Assembly: GCA_002503705.1 (NCBI GenBank)
Contig: DASH01000077.1
Coordinates: 1 to 9,330, forward strand
Source: Candidatus Woesearchaeota archaeon UBA153
GTDB taxonomy: Archaea; Nanobdellota; Nanobdellia; Woesearchaeales; UBA525
DNA length: 9,330 nt
Direction of reading: 5' to 3'
Shown: positions 7,136-9,330 of the stretch, in pieces
Position numbering within the stretch: position 1 is the stretch's first letter
Layout: every line of letters starts with the position of its first letter
The notes under the pieces: model-generated
What the model saw: only the letters and a program-made list of their open reading frames with translations
Told to the model about the DNA's origin: nothing
Database searches by the model: none
Translations under genes and position numbers: made by a program

Positions 7136-7175
7136 CGCGCTTCCTTCCAGCAATCCGCGCTTCCTTCCAGCAATC
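7136..7175. repeat. Two perfect 20-bp tandem repeats between surface-protein genes
   Basis: The unit CGCGCTTCCTTCCAGCAATC occurs at 7136-7155 and again, without a gap, at 7156-7175. On the coding (minus) strand each copy reads GATTGCTGGAAGGAAGCGCG. It lies between the stop of the large surface-protein gene and the SD of the TSP3 gene. Binding site, leader element or recent slippage are all possible. Confidence 0.85.
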
Positions 7176-7187
7176 ACTCCCCCCTGT

Positions 7188-9330
7188 TCAAAAATCATAC
7201 GTCTTCTTTGTTGTGTGATGATAATACCCGACGCAGGCGCCGGCGACGAGGAGCGCGACCGCGAGGAGGAGGAAGCCGACCCGCTTGAGCGTCTCTTCAT
7301 TCATCTCGAGCGAGAACGCCCTGATGATGGCGGGCGATTGCTCCGCCACCTGGGTCTTGCTCATCAAGTACTGGCACCCGTTGATGACCATGTCGAGCAA
7401 CTGCCCCGCGCCCGTGATGTCGCCACTCGAGAGCCGGTGCTCTCCTTCAAGGAGGAGCTCATTCAGCTCTTGACAAGCGTTGTTCTGGCTGAGGAGGTCG
7501 CGCGCGAACGTGACTTTCAGCTCGAGCTCCTTGCCCTGCTGCGACTGCTCGATGCTCGTGAAGAGGATGAGCGCGGTATCCTGGAAGAGCGGGTCGGTCA
7601 CGTTCGCGGAGACGGTCACCTCGAAGTTCTCGCCGAGACGGTAGCCGGAGACGTACATCGTGACCTGTTCCGTAGCGTCGGAAACAAGCTCTTCGATGTA
7701 GTTCGTGTCGAACTCGATGGTCACGTTCGAGGCGTTGGCCTCAGCGCCGAGGAAGATCTTCGTGAGCGGCGCGGTCCAGTTGCTGTGCAGCACGATCGGG
7801 ACGGCGACCGTGCCGTTCTTCTGGATCGTGATGAGCTTGGGCGCGATGATCGTGAGCGGCTTCGGCCGATCGACCTCAGTCTCGACCGGCAAGACGGTCG
7901 TCGTGGAAGAGCTCGACCCTCCGCCGCCGCTGCTCGTGACGACTTGCTGCTGCGTGGGCAGCGCGGTCACGGTGATCGTGACGAGATTGCTCGCCACGCT
8001 CGCCCCGTCGGCGTCCGTCGCGGTGAACTGGACGACGCAGCTGCCGATGACGAGCGGCGTCAAGCGCAACGAGTCCTCGATGAACGTGATGGTGGCGACG
8101 CTGCACGTCGTCGAGGAGTACGTCAGGCCGGAACTCTCGTTCCCGCTGATGATGCCGCTCGAGTCGAGATCGTCATCAGGGTCGTAGAACCGGTTGAGCG
8201 CGCTCGTCCGGAGGAAGTAGTCGGCGTACGTCGTCGTGCTGTCGATGGAGAGCGGCGTGGTCAGGTTGTTCGAGAGGACGGGCGGCCGGTTCACGTTCGT
8301 CACGTTCAACGCCCACGTCCACGACGAGCTCTCGAGGAAGGTGTCGTTCACGACGACGGAGACGTTGTGCGTCCCGCTCGAGAAGAAGTCGAAGCTCCGC
8401 GTATGGTTCGCCTGGTTCGTCGGCCCTTGGACGAGGACGCCGTCGAAGTACCACGCGTAGTTGAGTTGGCTCTTCAGCGTCGTGTCGTCCGTCACGTTGA
8501 CGGCGAAGAGGAGGCCGTTCGTATCCTCCGGCAGCGTGACCGCTTCCGTGCCGCTCGTCGCGTCCGGGATGTCGAGCCAGTCGTCGACGAGCGAATCGTT
8601 CGTCCCGTTCCCGTACGGCCGGATCGCGGTGAAGTTCGGCGGTTCTGTGTCCGCGAAGATTTCGAACGTGACGGTGGTCGTGGTGACGAGGCCGCTCGCG
8701 TCGGTCGCGTTGAGCTGTACGGTATGGGTGCCGACGACGCTCGCGTTCGGCGTGAACGTGAGGAGCGCGAAGACGACGTCGTCCACGGTCTGGACGTACG
8801 TGATGGTCATCCACGTGAGGTTCGCGGTGAACGTGAGGTTTTCGCTCGACTCGTCAAGGAGCAAGTCCTCGTCGCTCGCGCGGAGCTCGTACGAGAACTC
8901 GTGGTCTTCCACGATGGTCTCGGCGCTGAAATCATACTTGGTCCAAGAGGGCGTATCGTTCGTGTTCGTGACGAGGATGGTCAAGTTCTGCGTTCCCGTC
9001 GCTCCGCGCGTGTCGGTGATCGTGATCGTGAAGACGTGCGTGCCGATCTCGTCTTGCACGGGCGCGAGCGTGAGGTTGCCGGTCGTCGTGTTGAGGCTCG
9101 CGGCGGAGAGGGAGCCGTTCGTGAACGCTCCCGCGTAGCTCGCGACGCTGTCGCCGAGGTCGTCATCGTGCGCGTACCAGCTCGTGTTGAACGTGCACGT
9201 CGTCTTCTCCGCGCACGTGAGGACGGGGAACGTCTGGTTGAAGTACGGCCTCGTATTGTTCCGGATCTCGAAGGTGATGAGCTCAGTGTCGCACAACCCC
9301 TCATCGTCGCACAAGGTGATGTTGACGCTC
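7188..9330 (-). CDS. Large cadherin/Ig-repeat surface protein, N-terminus off the window
   Basis: The last 713 residues are visible; the frame stays open to the right edge, so this is a partial gene. It is a chain of cadherin-like or Ig-like beta-sandwich domains (counting from the right edge: end of one domain to about 25, then about 28-120, 125-225, 260-345 and 345-455), with recurrent strands such as GTHVFTITITDTRG and GTHTVQLNATDASG. A Gly/Ser/Thr linker with SSGGGGSSSS (about 466-475) precedes another beta domain (about 490-605), a helical segment with two cysteines (about 610-665), one transmembrane helix (about 682-701) and a tiny basic tail. I count more than 25 N-x-S/T sequons, all outside the membrane, as expected for an N-glycosylated archaeal envelope protein. 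Cysteines occur as nearby pairs, suggesting disulfides. Adhesin or S-layer-associated are both possible; the ligand is unknown. Confidence 0.88.
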   Translation of the reverse strand, partial: SVNITLCDDEGLCDTELITFEIRNNTRPYFNQTFPVLTCAEKTTCTFNTSWYAHDDDLGDSVASYAGAFTNGSLSAASLNTTTGNLTLAPVQDEIGTHVFTITITDTRGATGTQNLTILVTNTNDTPSWTKYDFSAETIVEDHEFSYELRASDEDLLLDESSENLTFTANLTWMTITYVQTVDDVVFALLTFTPNASVVGTHTVQLNATDASGLVTTTTVTFEIFADTEPPNFTAIRPYGNGTNDSLVDDWLDIPDATSGTEAVTLPEDTNGLLFAVNVTDDTTLKSQLNYAWYFDGVLVQGPTNQANHTRSFDFFSSGTHNVSVVVNDTFLESSSWTWALNVTNVNRPPVLSNNLTTPLSIDSTTTYADYFLRTSALNRFYDPDDDLDSSGIISGNESSGLTYSSTTCSVATITFIEDSLRLTPLVIGSCVVQFTATDADGASVASNLVTITVTALPTQQQVVTSSGGGGSSSSTTTVLPVETEVDRPKPLTIIAPKLITIQKNGTVAVPIVLHSNWTAPLTKIFLGAEANASNVTIEFDTNYIEELVSDATEQVTMYVSGYRLGENFEVTVSANVTDPLFQDTALILFTSIEQSQQGKELELKVTFARDLLSQNNACQELNELLLEGEHRLSSGDITGAGQLLDMVINGCQYLMSKTQVAEQSPAIIRAFSLEMNEETLKRVGFLLLAVALLVAGACVGYYHHTTKKTYDF

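Noticed and set aside
7086..7136. 17-residue N-terminal extension of the TSP3 protein
   Set aside because: It covers the strong GAGGTGA site and would put polar residues before an otherwise normal signal peptide.
8461..9138. 225-codon + strand frame opposite the large surface protein
   Set aside because: Ser/Val-rich product typical of antisense to Thr/Asn/Asp-rich beta-repeat coding; no start signal or domain.

Overview
The window reads as archaeal genomic DNA, GC-rich and densely coded, most likely from a DPANN-type lineage (Woesearchaeota, Pacearchaeota or a relative). This assignment is inferred. The reasons are TATA-box promoters followed by leaders of about 20 nt, Shine-Dalgarno sites of the GAGGTG type, a TreT-like trehalose-forming glycosyltransferase, a small zinc-ribbon protein of a kind I associate with these archaea, and very large sequon-rich surface proteins anchored by one C-terminal membrane helix. 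I see no bacterial -35/-10 promoters, no rRNA or tRNA, no CRISPR array and no transposase.

Layout. (1) Positions 27-299 (+) encode a small zinc-ribbon protein whose 3' end overlaps by 16 bp the convergent gene for a TreT-like GT4 glycosyltransferase (284-1501, -). (2) Upstream of treT, on the same strand and close together, are a membrane-anchored VWA protein (1569-2531, -) and a DUF58 protein (2556-3455, -). With treT they form a probable three-gene operon driven by a TATA box at 3496-3503. (3) A 321-bp divergent intergenic region separates this operon from a second one on the + strand: a MoxR-family AAA+ ATPase (3777-4796) and a soluble helical protein of unknown function (4812-5480). (4) A 228-bp intergenic region (5481-5708) holds a long interrupted inverted repeat, a compact hairpin and T-tracts that serve the minus-strand genes. 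(5) Two surface or secreted membrane proteins follow on the minus strand: a 458-aa protein with Ig-like domains and thrombospondin type 3 calcium-binding repeats (5709-7085), and the C-terminal 713 residues of a larger cadherin/Ig-repeat protein (7188-9330) that runs off the right edge.

How they may work together. MoxR, DUF58 and VWA proteins form a well-known chaperone-like cassette (Bat/MoxR systems) in which a AAA+ ATPase acts with VWA partners on target proteins, often at the membrane. Here the cassette is split into two divergent operons that share one control region. It carries an additional helical protein beside MoxR and a trehalose-type glycosyltransferase at the end of the VWA arm. 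The two calcium-binding or glycosylated surface proteins next door are possible clients, but that link rests on proximity alone. The most interesting candidates are the unknown helical protein and the organisation of the cassette, followed by the repeated non-coding motifs.
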